A model generated the notes under the pieces. It did no database searches, was not told the DNA's origin, and worked only from the letters and a program-made list of their open reading frames with translations. A DNA stretch of 60,341 nt from Paraburkholderia ribeironis (GTDB lineage: Bacteria; Pseudomonadota; Gammaproteobacteria; Burkholderiales; Burkholderiaceae), in the NCBI RefSeq assembly GCF_900019265.1, contig NZ_CYGX02000051.1, positions 1 through 60,341 of the forward strand. Reading direction: 5' to 3'. The position numbers and the translations under genes are program-made. Positions 27,732 through 35,539 of the stretch are shown one piece after another. The stretch's first letter is position 1. Each line of letters starts with the position of its first letter.

Positions 27732-29051
27732 TCAACGCCAGTACCGCTCTGCGATCGGGTCATGCAGTACCGCTTCAGCCATACAGTCGCACAGCTTGAC
27801 CGCCGCGTGTATTTCACTGAGTAACGCCTCGATGGCGTCTTCCAGTTCCGGTCCGTGTGCGAACGGCATGACGATTTCGTATCGTGCATGACGCCCGTTG
27901 ACACTGCGTATCTGATACTGGGACTGGCAGAACTGTTCGATCCACCGGCGCGCCTTCGACATGCCCCGGATGAACTTGCTGTTGCGCTCGATGGCCAGAT
28001 GCAGGTTCAGGTGCGTTTCGTCTTTCGGCGATAACGACGTTTGCTCCACAGAGGGTGTCGTGTCTCGCGGACCGGCAAGCGACGGTGACGGTTGCGGCTG
28101 CGCCAACGCTGGCGTCGCCATGAGCGCGGATTCGATCCGGTGCTGTGCGAATGGGTCGGCGGCGTCGATGTAGCGCATCGCGGAACGAACGTCTTTCCAG
28201 CCGACGTACTCCATCAACATTTTGATATCCCAGCTGTTTGAGTTGGCCCAGCTTGCGAAGCCCCGCCGCAGCGAGTGGCTGCTGTAGCTGTCCGGTGCCG
28301 GTATGCCCGCCGCACGGAACAACTCGCGCAGCAGTGGCACGAAGCTGCCGGCATGCAGCCCATCGTCGCTGATGTTTCCCCAGCGGTCGATGCTGCGGAA
28401 TACCGGGCCTGCGGTCAGGCCGGAGCTCGCGATCCACGCTTCATAGGCAGTCACGGGGCAAAGGCGTGAGAGCGCCGGTGCCTTGAAGGTCGTGCCGGTC
28501 TGCGCGCGGTCGCTCTTCGTGCGCGGCAGGAACATCGTCATGCCGCGTCCTGCTTCGACCGTGATGTGCTCGACCTGCAGGCGACCCAGTTCATCGGAAC
28601 GGAAGCCTCGCCAGAAGCCGAGCAGCACAAGTGCCTTGCTGCGCGTGTGCGTCGCGCTGATTCGCATATCGCCCGAGCGGATCGCGTGCCCGATCTGCTC
28701 ATCCAGCCATGCGACCAGTTGTTCGAGTTGCGCGATCTGCAGCGGTTTTGCGCGCTTTTCCGTCGCGGGGTGCAGTGCTGCGATGCCCTTGAGCATTTTC
28801 CTCACATGGGGCGTTTTCGTTGGGTCTGGAAAGCCCTGAGTCTGGTGCCACTGGGCCAGTGCGGCGAGTCGCGCTCGCAGCGTATTGACCGACAGTGACG
28901 GCGCGTGGTCAGCGAGATACTGTGCGATTGCATCAGCGCTTGCTGGCAGGAAGCCGCCCCATTCGACTTCGAAATGCCGGATCGCCGACTGGTAGCTGCG
29001 CCGTGTGTTGTCGCGCGTTGCCGCTTCGAGGTAGCGTTCGATGTCAGGCAT
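27732..29051 (-). CDS. tnpS: Tyrosine recombinase TnpS-like (cointegrate resolution)
   Basis: The protein has 439 residues. A SAM-like N-terminal core-binding domain (about 1-95) is followed by a phage-integrase catalytic domain. Visible catalytic residues are Arg151 (GFWRGFRSDEL), Lys179 (LPRTKSDRA), His259 and Arg262 (SSHSLRRGFASW), Trp285 in the second-His position (VGWKDVRS), and nucleophile Tyr294 (MRYIDAADPF). An extra C-terminal region of about 130 residues is beyond the usual integrase. In Tn4651-type elements TnpS with TnpT resolves cointegrates at a site between their genes. Here the primase-helicase gene has come to lie in that interval. ATG 29051 is preferred to TTG 29066. Confidence 0.82.
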   Translation of the reverse strand: MPDIERYLEAATRDNTRRSYQSAIRHFEVEWGGFLPASADAIAQYLADHAPSLSVNTLRARLAALAQWHQTQGFPDPTKTPHVRKMLKGIAALHPATEKRAKPLQIAQLEQLVAWLDEQIGHAIRSGDMRISATHTRSKALVLLGFWRGFRSDELGRLQVEHITVEAGRGMTMFLPRTKSDRAQTGTTFKAPALSRLCPVTAYEAWIASSGLTAGPVFRSIDRWGNISDDGLHAGSFVPLLRELFRAAGIPAPDSYSSHSLRRGFASWANSNSWDIKMLMEYVGWKDVRSAMRYIDAADPFAQHRIESALMATPALAQPQPSPSLAGPRDTTPSVEQTSLSPKDETHLNLHLAIERNSKFIRGMSKARRWIEQFCQSQYQIRSVNGRHARYEIVMPFAHGPELEDAIEALLSEIHAAVKLCDCMAEAVLHDPIAERYWR

Positions 29052-29194
29052 GGCTCGTGGGTACAATCAGACAATCAACGTAACACGCAGCGATGATATC
29101 GGAAATCCCCGGAGCGTCGCGTGCATGACGGCTTGTCACGGAGTACTGGAGACGGGTAAAACGATGAGCGGTACGAAGCATACAGGGCGTGGTC

Positions 29195-31604
29195 ATGACT
29201 GAGCTGACGAGGGAGGAGTTGCTCGCGGAAGTGACACGCCTGCAGACCGAAAACGCGAGGCTGGTTGCGGTACTCGATGGTCGCGATTCGCAGATTGCCC
29301 GGCCCGTGCAGATGGTTCAGCACGTGTCATCGCCAGCCGCACGCAGCACCGACGCGTCGGCCCTCTCGTCGAAGCAGAAGGTGCAGCTCTTTCGCCGGCT
29401 CTTCCGTGGACGCACGGACATCTACGCCTTGCGATGGGAAAGCAGGATCGCCGGAAAATCGGGCTATGCGCCGGCCTGCGCAAACGAGTGGCGAAGCGGG
29501 ATCTGCCAGAAGCCGCGGATCAGGTGTTCGGACTGCAGCCATCGCGTGCTGTTGCCGCTGGACGATGCCGTTATCTATGCACACCTGACTGGCGATCGCA
29601 CCGTGGGCATCTATCCGTTGATGACGGACGGCACCTGCTATTTTCTCGCGGTCGATTTCGACGAGGATGGCTGGCGTGAAGATGCCAGCGCCTTCCGGCA
29701 ATCGTGCCGGGAGCTGGAAGTGCCGGTGTCGCTCGAGATTTCCAGGTCGGGCAATGGAGCACATGCGTGCATATTCTTTACGTCAGCTGTCGCTGCGCGT
29801 GATGCCCGGCGCCTGGGCTCCGCAATCATCAGTCACACCTGTGCACGAACCCGACAACTGGAACTGTCGTCCTACGACCGGTTGTTTCCGAATCAGGATG
29901 TGCTCCCAAAGGGTGGGTTCGGCAACCTGATCGCGTTGCCGCTGCAAAAGCAGCCGCGCGAGCGTGGCTGCAGCATATTCGTCGACGACGATTTCGCACC
30001 GTACGGTGACCAGTGGGCATATCTGGTGTCTGTCAGGATGATGGATGGCGCGGACATTGAAGGCGTGATTTTCCGTGCGACGGGTGGCGCCCATCCGCTT
30101 GACATTGCATTCATCGATGAAGAAGATCAGGCCGAACCGTGGAAGGCACCACCGGCATTGCCGAAACGGTTGAGCGGACCAATGCCGGCGTCGCTCACCC
30201 TGACGCTTGCAAACCAGCTCTATTTCGAAAAAGCACGACTGCCGCAAGCACTGCTTAACCGCCTTATCCGCCTGGCGGCATTCCAGAATCCGGAGTTTTA
30301 CCCGGGCCCAGGCGCGAGGTTTCAGCGTCTGGGACACGCCACGCATTGTCGGTCGTGCCGAGAACTGTCCGCACCACATCGCGTTGCCGCGCGGTTGCCT
30401 CGACGACATCATGACGCTGCTGCGCGACAACGACATTGCATGCGAAACGCGCGACGAGCGTTGCGCAGGAGAGCGGGTCGAGGCATCGTTCGCCGGTACG
30501 TTGCGTGCCGACCAGGTGGCAGCAGTGGCGGACCTGTTGCGACACGACACCGGTATCCTCCATGCTCCGACGGCATTCGGGAAGACTGTCACTGCGGCCT
30601 CGATGATCGCCCGGCGCGGTGTTAACACGCTCATCCTTGTGCATCGCAGGGAACTGCTCGACCAGTGGCGTGAGCGTCTGCAGACGTTTCTTGCCCTTGA
30701 TCGTCGATGCATCGGCTCGATAGGCGGCGGCAGGATGAAGGCAACGGGCCAGATCGATATCGCCATGCTGCAATCGGTGGCGCCCGGCGGCTCACGCGGC
30801 GAGGTACTGCGATGTTACGGCCATGTGATTGTCGACGAGTGCCACCACGTGTCCGCTGATTCGTTCGAGGCGGTCCTCAAGGCTGTCAACGCACGGTATG
30901 TCCTGGGCCTGACGGCGACACCGGTACGGCGCGACAGCCAGCAACCCGTGATGTTCATGTTGTGCGGCCCGATCCGGCACGTGGCGCGACCTGCGGCAAG
31001 CGCGCCACAGATCCTTGAGGTGTTCCCGCAAAGACTCACCACCGCGGTCGACGTACCGGACGCTGCGCCGATCCAGGACGTGTTCGCGCAGCTGGCAAAG
31101 GATACGCAACGCACGCGTGTGATCGCCGAGGACATCATAAAGCAATATCAGCAGCGACGGAATGTACTGGTGCTGACCGAACGCATAGACCATCTCGAAA
31201 GTCTTCGGCAGGCGTTGGGCGCGACCGTACCGTCACTGTTTGTCCTGCATGGTCGTCTGGCGAAAAAAGCTCGTGCCGGTCAGGTTGCCGCACTCGACGC
31301 GCTTGCCAATGACGCGCCGCGGGTCGTGCTGGCGACCGGCAAGCTTGTTGGCGAGGGATTTGATCATCCGGTGCTGGACACGCTGGTGCTGGCCATGCCG
31401 ATCTCGTGGCAAGGCACCCTGCAGCAGTACGCTGGGCGATTGCATCGCGAACACGCGACCAAGACCAGCGTACGGGTGCTCGATTACGTCGATGGCGGCC
31501 ATCTGAAGTTGCTGCGTATGTGGGAGAAGCGCCAGCGTGGCTACCGGGCGATGGGATACCGGGTACGTGCACCTGAGGAAGCGCTTCAGCTGGAACTCGC
31601 CTGA
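29195..31604 (+). pseudogene. TOTE-type archaeo-eukaryotic primase fused to SF2 helicase, split by a +1 frameshift
   Basis: The first frame (29195-30625) encodes a short coiled coil (LTREELLAEVTRLQTENARL), a C4 zinc site (Cys95, Cys104, Cys111, Cys114) and the primase active site: Asp154/Asp156 (FLAVDFDEDGW) and SRSGNGAH (183-190). PKGGFGNLIALPLQK is diagnostic of the primase annotated in domain databases as the TOTE conflict-system primase. The helicase follows in the next frame to 31604, with Walker A APTAFGKTVTAA, VIVDECHHV, GLTATPVRR and motif VI QYAGRLHREH. The break is at 30301-30303, where NPEFY should continue into RAQARGFSVWD: one extra C before CGGGCCC. The whole would be about 800 residues. 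It is probably non-functional unless the extra base is an error. Confidence 0.82.
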
Positions 31605-31705
31605 AATCCGGCAGCCCATCCGCCTTTTGTACGGGTTCCAGTTGCTGGAGACGGTTTCCGGGCGCTCACATTGGATAATCTACCTTTATCAAGCGTGAGA
31701 AATAG

Positions 31706-31759
31706 CGACACCTGTGTCGACTTGACTTGTCCGATTGGTATGTATATACATGGTATGTA
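31706..31759 (+). promoter_or_regulatory. Predicted tnpT promoter with overlapping palindromic operators
   Basis: A -35 box TTGACT (31722-31727) and a -10 box TATACA (31745-31750) have 17-base spacing. The -10 lies inside the perfect palindrome ATGTATATACAT (31740-31751). GGTATGTA occurs as a direct repeat at 31737 and 31752. Upstream is CGACACCTGTGTCG (31706-31719), arms identical around a CT centre. This dense set of sites could be both the TnpT autoregulatory operator and part of the TnpS/TnpT resolution site. Confidence 0.6.
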
Positions 31760-31786
31760 ATACAGTACGATATTCGAGGAGAGGCG

Positions 31787-32779
31787 ATGGCCCGCGCCGG
31801 TCTCAGTCGCATGGACATCAAACGCGCCCGCGACGCGCTCATCGCGCAAGGGCAGCATCCGTCCATCGACTCAGTACGTATCGCGCTCGGCAACACCGGC
31901 TCGAAAACCACGATTCATCGCTACCTGAAGGAGCTGGAGGACGAGGAAGGGACATCGCTCACGCGTGCCGGATCGCTGTCCGACGCAATCCAGGATCTGG
32001 TTGCTCGACTCGCCGCACAGTTGCATGACGAGGCCGATGCGGCGATCGCGCAGCAGACGGTAGCGGCACTCACGCAGCGCCAGCAGGCCCAGGCCGAAGT
32101 CGCGAAGCTGACTGATGATCTCGCAGCGCTGCGCGCGCAGTTGTCCTCGGCCGACCTCGACGCCAGGCGCGAACGGGCCGCCCACGCCGATACGCAGGCC
32201 GCGTTGCAGCAGCGTGCACTCGATGTCGAACGTCTCACACAGCAGGTACGCGACCTGACCGGACATCTGGCGGAACACGACGGTTTTCGTCGCTCGCTCG
32301 AGGAAAAGCTCCAGCACGCGCACGACGCGCTTGAGCACTATCGCTCGGCCAGCAGGGAGCAGCGCGAACAGGACGCGCGCCGGCACGAGCAGCAGGTCCA
32401 GCAGTTCCAGGCCGAATTGCGCCAGGCGAACCAAGCGCTGATTGTGAGGCAGAACGAGATCACCCAGCTGAACAGGGACAACGCACGGCTCGTCGCCGAA
32501 GTGACCGCGGCCACGAAGCACTCGCGTGAGCAGCTGGCGCGCGGTGAGCAATTGCAGACCGCACTGAACCAGGCACTCGCCGACCATGCGCGCGCCGAAG
32601 CCGAACGCGATGCGCTGAACACGACGACCAGCATGCAGGCCGTGGAACTGGCACAGGCGCGCGAAGCGCGCGAGTTACTTGCCGCCGATCTGACAAAGCG
32701 CGCCGCGCAGTTCGACGCACAACAGCAACTGCTGACCGACTACCGGATGCGATTGGATCTCGCGGCCGCGACCCGCTGA
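31787..32779 (+). CDS. tnpT: TnpT-like cointegrate resolution protein (KfrA-type DNA-binding N-domain plus long coiled coil)
   Basis: The protein has 330 residues. The N-terminal about 60 residues match the KfrA-type helix-turn-helix (DIKRARDALIAQGQHPSIDS, then ALGNTGSKTTIHRYLKEL). Most of the remainder is a heptad-rich, Ala/Gln/Glu-rich coiled coil. This combination is typical of TnpT of Tn4651-like transposons, a DNA-binding partner of the TnpS recombinase, and of plasmid KfrA proteins. ATG 31787 follows GAGGAGAGG. An operator-laden promoter lies immediately upstream, suggesting autorepression as in KfrA. It is the last gene before the right transposon end. Confidence 0.82.
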   Translation: MARAGLSRMDIKRARDALIAQGQHPSIDSVRIALGNTGSKTTIHRYLKELEDEEGTSLTRAGSLSDAIQDLVARLAAQLHDEADAAIAQQTVAALTQRQQAQAEVAKLTDDLAALRAQLSSADLDARRERAAHADTQAALQQRALDVERLTQQVRDLTGHLAEHDGFRRSLEEKLQHAHDALEHYRSASREQREQDARRHEQQVQQFQAELRQANQALIVRQNEITQLNRDNARLVAEVTAATKHSREQLARGEQLQTALNQALADHARAEAERDALNTTTSMQAVELAQAREARELLAADLTKRAAQFDAQQQLLTDYRMRLDLAAATR

Positions 32780-32862
32780 AAGCGCCAGATTTCGCATCAA
32801 AAGGACACGGTTGCGAGAAATCGAAAATCCTCAAGTCTTTGATTTGAATTGATATTTCGAAA

Positions 32863-32900
32863 CAAACCGCCAGATTTTGCACGAAAAGGACGATTGCCCC
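32863..32900 (-). repeat. Right 38-bp inverted repeat of the Tn3-family element
   Basis: Read on the minus strand it starts GGGGCAATCGTCCTTTTCGT. A degenerate second copy lies just inside at about 32779-32816, sharing CGCCAGATTT and AAAAGGAC. Confidence 0.9.
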
Positions 32901-33032
32901 GATGAGCACGACACTTTTTCTATCGTCACTCGCCTCCAGACGCAGTGTTCGGCACAAGCGGCCGGTTTCCGCTTCGTGTTGCGTGAACAGGTCCATCTCG
33001 CCGACCGCACCCTTTACCGTCAACTGCACCAT
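32901..33032 (-). pseudogene. 5' fragment of an unrecognised gene cut by the transposon right end
   Basis: An ATG at 33032 preceded by GGGGGCAGAA opens a frame for 44 codons (MVQLTVKGAVGEMDLFTQHE...) that reaches the transposon boundary at 32900. Beyond it the frame runs into the inverted repeat. The good ribosome binding site and the palindromic operator upstream make it a credible start of a real gene. I do not recognise the family, and its 3' part is not on the left side of the transposon. Confidence 0.45.
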
Positions 33033-33070
33033 TTCTGCCCCCGCATAAGCTCACCTTTCAAACGCCGAAA

Positions 33071-33099
33071 TTACTATTGATAACTTTTATCAATAGTAA
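33071..33099 (-). promoter_or_regulatory. 29-bp near-perfect palindrome upstream of the truncated gene
   Basis: Arms TTACTATTGATAA (33071-33083) and TTATCAATAGTAA (33087-33099) are exact reverse complements around a 3-base centre. They sit 39 bases upstream of the ATG at 33032. A related short palindrome, ATCAATTTGAT, lies at 33130-33140. The long AT-rich symmetric site looks like a repressor or activator operator. No regulator gene is left nearby. Confidence 0.55.
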
Positions 33100-33155
33100 C
33101 GCACTTCGCATTGAGCTGCGCATCGATCCATCAATTTGATAAATAACATCTATCT

Positions 33156-33327
33156 GGGGTAATCGTACTTTTCGTGCAGAAAATGGCGGTCACCTGAAGT
33201 CGAGCCCTCTGTGTTAAAGCCTTGCGGGTTCGCACATTTCGCGTGATCGAATGATTTGCAAGTCGTTGATTAATCATCCCTTCTCGGCGCAAACCGCCAG
33301 AATTCGCACGAAGAGTACGATTGCCCC
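33156..33327. mobile_element. 172-bp miniature element with Tn3-like inverted ends
   Basis: The left end (from GGGGTAATCGTACTTTTCGT at 33156) and right end (33290-33327, inward copy starting GGGGCAATCGTACTCTTCGT) are inverted. They match each other at about 28 of 38 positions and resemble the ends of the large transposon. The 96 bases between them code for nothing. It splits off the 3' part of an ISNCY-like transposase gene. Flanking pentamers are TATCT and TCTAT, not a direct repeat. This fits a non-autonomous Tn3-derived miniature element. Confidence 0.65.
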
Positions 33328-33749
33328 TCTATCGAGGTGTGGGAGTACCCGGACGGGCGGATCGAGATCCGTACGGATGGCGAGGCGATTCCGTGCCGCT
33401 CGTATGACCGGCTGGCAGAAGTCGATCAGGGGGCAGTCGTCGAGCACAAACGTCTGGGCCACGTGCTCCAGGTCTCGCCGGCGATTCAGGCGCAACGCGA
33501 TAACAGCCGGATCGGCAAGGCTCCATCCCGAACCAACCGGGGTGCCTCGACCAGGACCGACCGAAACAGGCCTCAGCCGGGCACGAAGAAGCAGCGCGAG
33601 TTACGCAGGCCGACGTCGAGCATGTGGTCGTGGAACTCGCGCAACACAGAACAGCGCCGCCGCAACCCCGCAAACCGGACCGTAGGTCTGCCAGGGGCAC
33701 AGGCGTAAGCGCCCTGCCCGCGCAGGACCCGCTCTTCGACACTGCGTGA
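33328..33749 (+). pseudogene. C-terminal remnant of an ISNCY-type transposase
   Basis: Translation beginning IEVWEYPDGRIEIRTDGEAI and continuing YDRLAEVDQGAVVEHKRLGH matches the C-terminal domain of ISNCY-group transposases common in Burkholderia. The catalytic core upstream is missing, lost at the miniature element. Near the end the frame moves by one base; the native tail SALPAQDPLFDTA is read in the second frame and stops at 33747-33749. It is non-functional. Confidence 0.7.
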
Positions 33750-33789
33750 GCTGTAACCCAGGAGAAACAAACCCTGAACCCCGTCAACC

Positions 33790-33825
33790 CGGACATTTCA
33801 ACTTGGCTGGAAGACGGACATTTCA
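33790..33825 (+). repeat. Two CGGACATTTCA repeats at the end of the ISNCY remnant
   Basis: CGGACATTTCA occurs at 33790-33800 and 33815-33825, 25 bases apart, followed by GGCCTTGACA. Such subterminal repeats are usual transposase-binding sites, so the IS end is probably near 33839. Confidence 0.5.
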
Positions 33826-33910
33826 GAATGGCCTTGACAGAACGATCGTGCTTTTATTGTGGGCGCATTCAACGTCGCCCCGCCCCCAATCCCCGCTACC
33901 CAGCGACGGC

Positions 33911-34180
33911 TCACCGGGCCACGAAGTCGTTGACGGTTAGCGACAACCGCTCGTCGGCTCGAGCAAGCAACTTTCGCTGCGCGACCGCCATGATGCGGAT
34001 GCGGCCGTTTGCGAACGCTTTCAGTGTGCGCGTGTCGTCGGCGCCGCGCGGTAGCCAGAAACATTTTTCAAGTGCGTCACGTGCCATGACGCCTTTGACC
34101 TCGCGGCCGCGGATCGACAGCGTAAAAACCACAGCGCGTCCGTCCGGCGAGACGGTCGGCGCGCGATCGAGAACTTCCAT
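33911..34180 (-). CDS. DUF1488-family protein
   Basis: The protein has 89 residues. The pattern VSPDGRAVVFTLSIRGREVK, MARDALEKCFWLPRGADDTR and LKAFANGRIRIMAVAQRKLL fits the small DUF1488 family common in Burkholderiales. Function is unknown; it is a single-domain cytosolic protein. ATG 34180 follows CGAGGTG. It is isolated between the IS remnant and the T3SS locus. Confidence 0.7.
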   Translation of the reverse strand: MEVLDRAPTVSPDGRAVVFTLSIRGREVKGVMARDALEKCFWLPRGADDTRTLKAFANGRIRIMAVAQRKLLARADERLSLTVNDFVAR

Positions 34181-34644
34181 GGTGCACCTCGGCCGTTTCC
34201 TTCGCGGTCCTTGATCTGTCCTGCATTACGCCGCGCTGCGACAAATCTACCAGAAGTTGGAAGCGGCGCGAACACCACCTGACAGAACGATCCCGCGGGT
34301 GTCCGGCGCCATGGGGAACGGGTCACCCATGAGACATGCTTCCGGTCACCGGATGGCCACCTCCCCATTGCCAGCACAGGGTTTTCGATTGCGGTCAGGT
34401 TGACCTTCCCCGCCAGTTACCTGCGAATTTTCGATTGATATTCGACGGGACGGGTGAGCTTTTGCGGGAGCCGCTGGGATTAACGGGACGGGCGATGCTG
34501 CTGCGGGAAATAGCAGATTGCCGGCACCGTTTACGCCCCTCCGATCGGCGATTGCGCGCGTGCCGCGGTTACGGAGAAAAGGTCCGCTGGACGTCAAGTG
34601 ATTTTGTCTACGAATTTCTAACTAAGAACACTAGGTTTCCTGCT
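34181..34644. other. Intergenic stretch between the DUF1488 gene and the T3SS locus
   Basis: About 460 bases with only overlapping, featureless open frames on both strands. No domain, repeat pair or strong hairpin was recognised. The base composition and position suggest the scarred boundary of an older insertion, but no element can be named. Confidence 0.35.
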
Positions 34645-35193
34645 TCAGTTCACATCGATATTCCGAACGATGACACCCGCTTCCTTTCCCGAGGATCTGG
34701 CACCTTGCACTGCATAGGTCCAAGGCTGCGCAAGATAGATGTCATAGACGGTCCGCGCGTATTGCGCGCTCAATGCCTCCCTATGCGAATGATAGGCGCC
34801 GACCGCCCGCCAACTGGAACCGAATTTGTCGATACTCTCGCGAAGCAGCGATGCACCTACATTGGCGTTTAGTTGAGGATCGATGAGCATGTTTGCATCG
34901 ATCATCCTCGCGCGCAATCCGGCAAGGTGGATCGAATTTATCTGCATCAGGCCAATATCGACCGTGCCGTTGAGGTTGCGGTGATAGGCGTGCGGGTTGA
35001 GGTGCGATTCGTAGTAGGCAATGGCACGCAGCACATCTGCGTTGACCTGATATTGATGTGCCGCGTTGTCGATCACATCCGCCCGGGACGTACCCGCAGC
35101 AAGTACGAAGCCCGCCAGCATTGTCGAAAGGATGCGAGCCACCGCTACACCGATAATCGAAAATGTTTTTCCTTGCCGCATTAAATCCTGCAT
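34645..35193 (-). CDS. bapC: T3SS-associated lytic transglycosylase (BapC/IagB-like)
   Basis: The protein has 182 residues. A hydrophobic N-terminal leader (about 11-38, cleaved after SRA) is followed by an SLT lysozyme-like domain. The catalytic Glu62 is in RAIAYYESHLNPHAY, and the second motif is GTVDIGLMQINSIHLAGL. It opens peptidoglycan locally so that the secretion apparatus can cross the wall. It is last in the minus-strand T3SS unit, behind the acyl carrier protein gene, the bapA-bapB-bapC order of the Bsa locus. The ATG follows GAAGGAACAATA. Confidence 0.85.
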   Translation of the reverse strand: MQDLMRQGKTFSIIGVAVARILSTMLAGFVLAAGTSRADVIDNAAHQYQVNADVLRAIAYYESHLNPHAYHRNLNGTVDIGLMQINSIHLAGLRARMIDANMLIDPQLNANVGASLLRESIDKFGSSWRAVGAYHSHREALSAQYARTVYDIYLAQPWTYAVQGARSSGKEAGVIVRNIDVN

Positions 35194-35275
35194 TATTGTT
35201 CCTTCGGATGAACATTCGACAGCCGCGAGGTCCCTTCACGCGCATAGCGCCTCACGCGAAGCGAGACACGTCACA

Positions 35276-35533
35276 TCACATGTACTGCCCGATAAGTACC
35301 GCCACGTCGCGCACAGTCTCCAAACGAGGCAGGATCGTCTCATCGAGGGTGATGCCCCAGCGCTCTTCGAGCTTGATCGACAGTTCCAGTATCTCAAGCG
35401 AATCCATTGCCAACTCGTCAAGCAGGCGTTGATCCGCACTCACTCTCGCCTCCGGCATGCAAAGCAACTGCGCGATCAGCTTCCTGGCAGGCTCAATTGC
35501 TGCTGTGTCGTCAGGAGTTTTATCGACTTGCAT
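35276..35533 (-). CDS. bapB: T3SS-linked acyl carrier protein (BapB/IacP-like)
   Basis: The protein has 85 residues. It has the acyl carrier four-helix pattern with the phosphopantetheine attachment Ser45 in LAMDSLEILELSIKLEE (the family DSL motif). IacP in Salmonella and BapB in B. pseudomallei are specialised carrier proteins encoded inside the T3SS locus and are tied to translocator or effector modification and export. It starts 6 bases after the stop of the BapA-like gene, so it is probably co-translated. It is intact. Confidence 0.85.
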   Translation of the reverse strand: MQVDKTPDDTAAIEPARKLIAQLLCMPEARVSADQRLLDELAMDSLEILELSIKLEERWGITLDETILPRLETVRDVAVLIGQYM

Positions 35534-35539
35534 GGCTTA

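Larger units (their letters stand above)
21951..32900 (+). mobile_element. Tn3-family transposon (TnpA/TnpS/TnpT type) carrying a TOTE primase-helicase and a 2OG dioxygenase
   Basis: This 10,950-bp element is bounded by 38-bp inverted repeats starting GGGG (34 of 38 identical). Gene order is tnpA(+), 2OG-Fe(II) dioxygenase(+), DUF6429(+), tnpS(-), primase-helicase(+, frameshifted), tnpT(+). A tyrosine recombinase TnpS divergent from a coiled-coil TnpT is the cointegrate resolution arrangement of the Tn4651/Tn5041 group. The left 5-base flank (AGTTA) and right flank (GATGA) differ, so no target duplication is seen. The flanking genes also differ, which implies rearrangement after insertion. 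Confidence 0.88.

Noticed and set aside
30301..30303. Programmed frameshifting as the explanation for the primase-helicase break
   Set aside because: The run CCCGGGCCC is not a known +1 slippery site and no stimulatory structure was evident, so mutation or sequencing error is more likely.
31740..31759. GGTATGTA direct repeats considered as a CRISPR-like or iteron array
   Set aside because: There are only two copies, no regular spacers and no replication gene. A promoter operator is the simpler reading.
34346..34597. An 83-codon minus-strand frame before the T3SS locus
   Set aside because: Its composition is Pro/Arg-rich and unlike a folded protein. Several overlapping frames on both strands are equally long.
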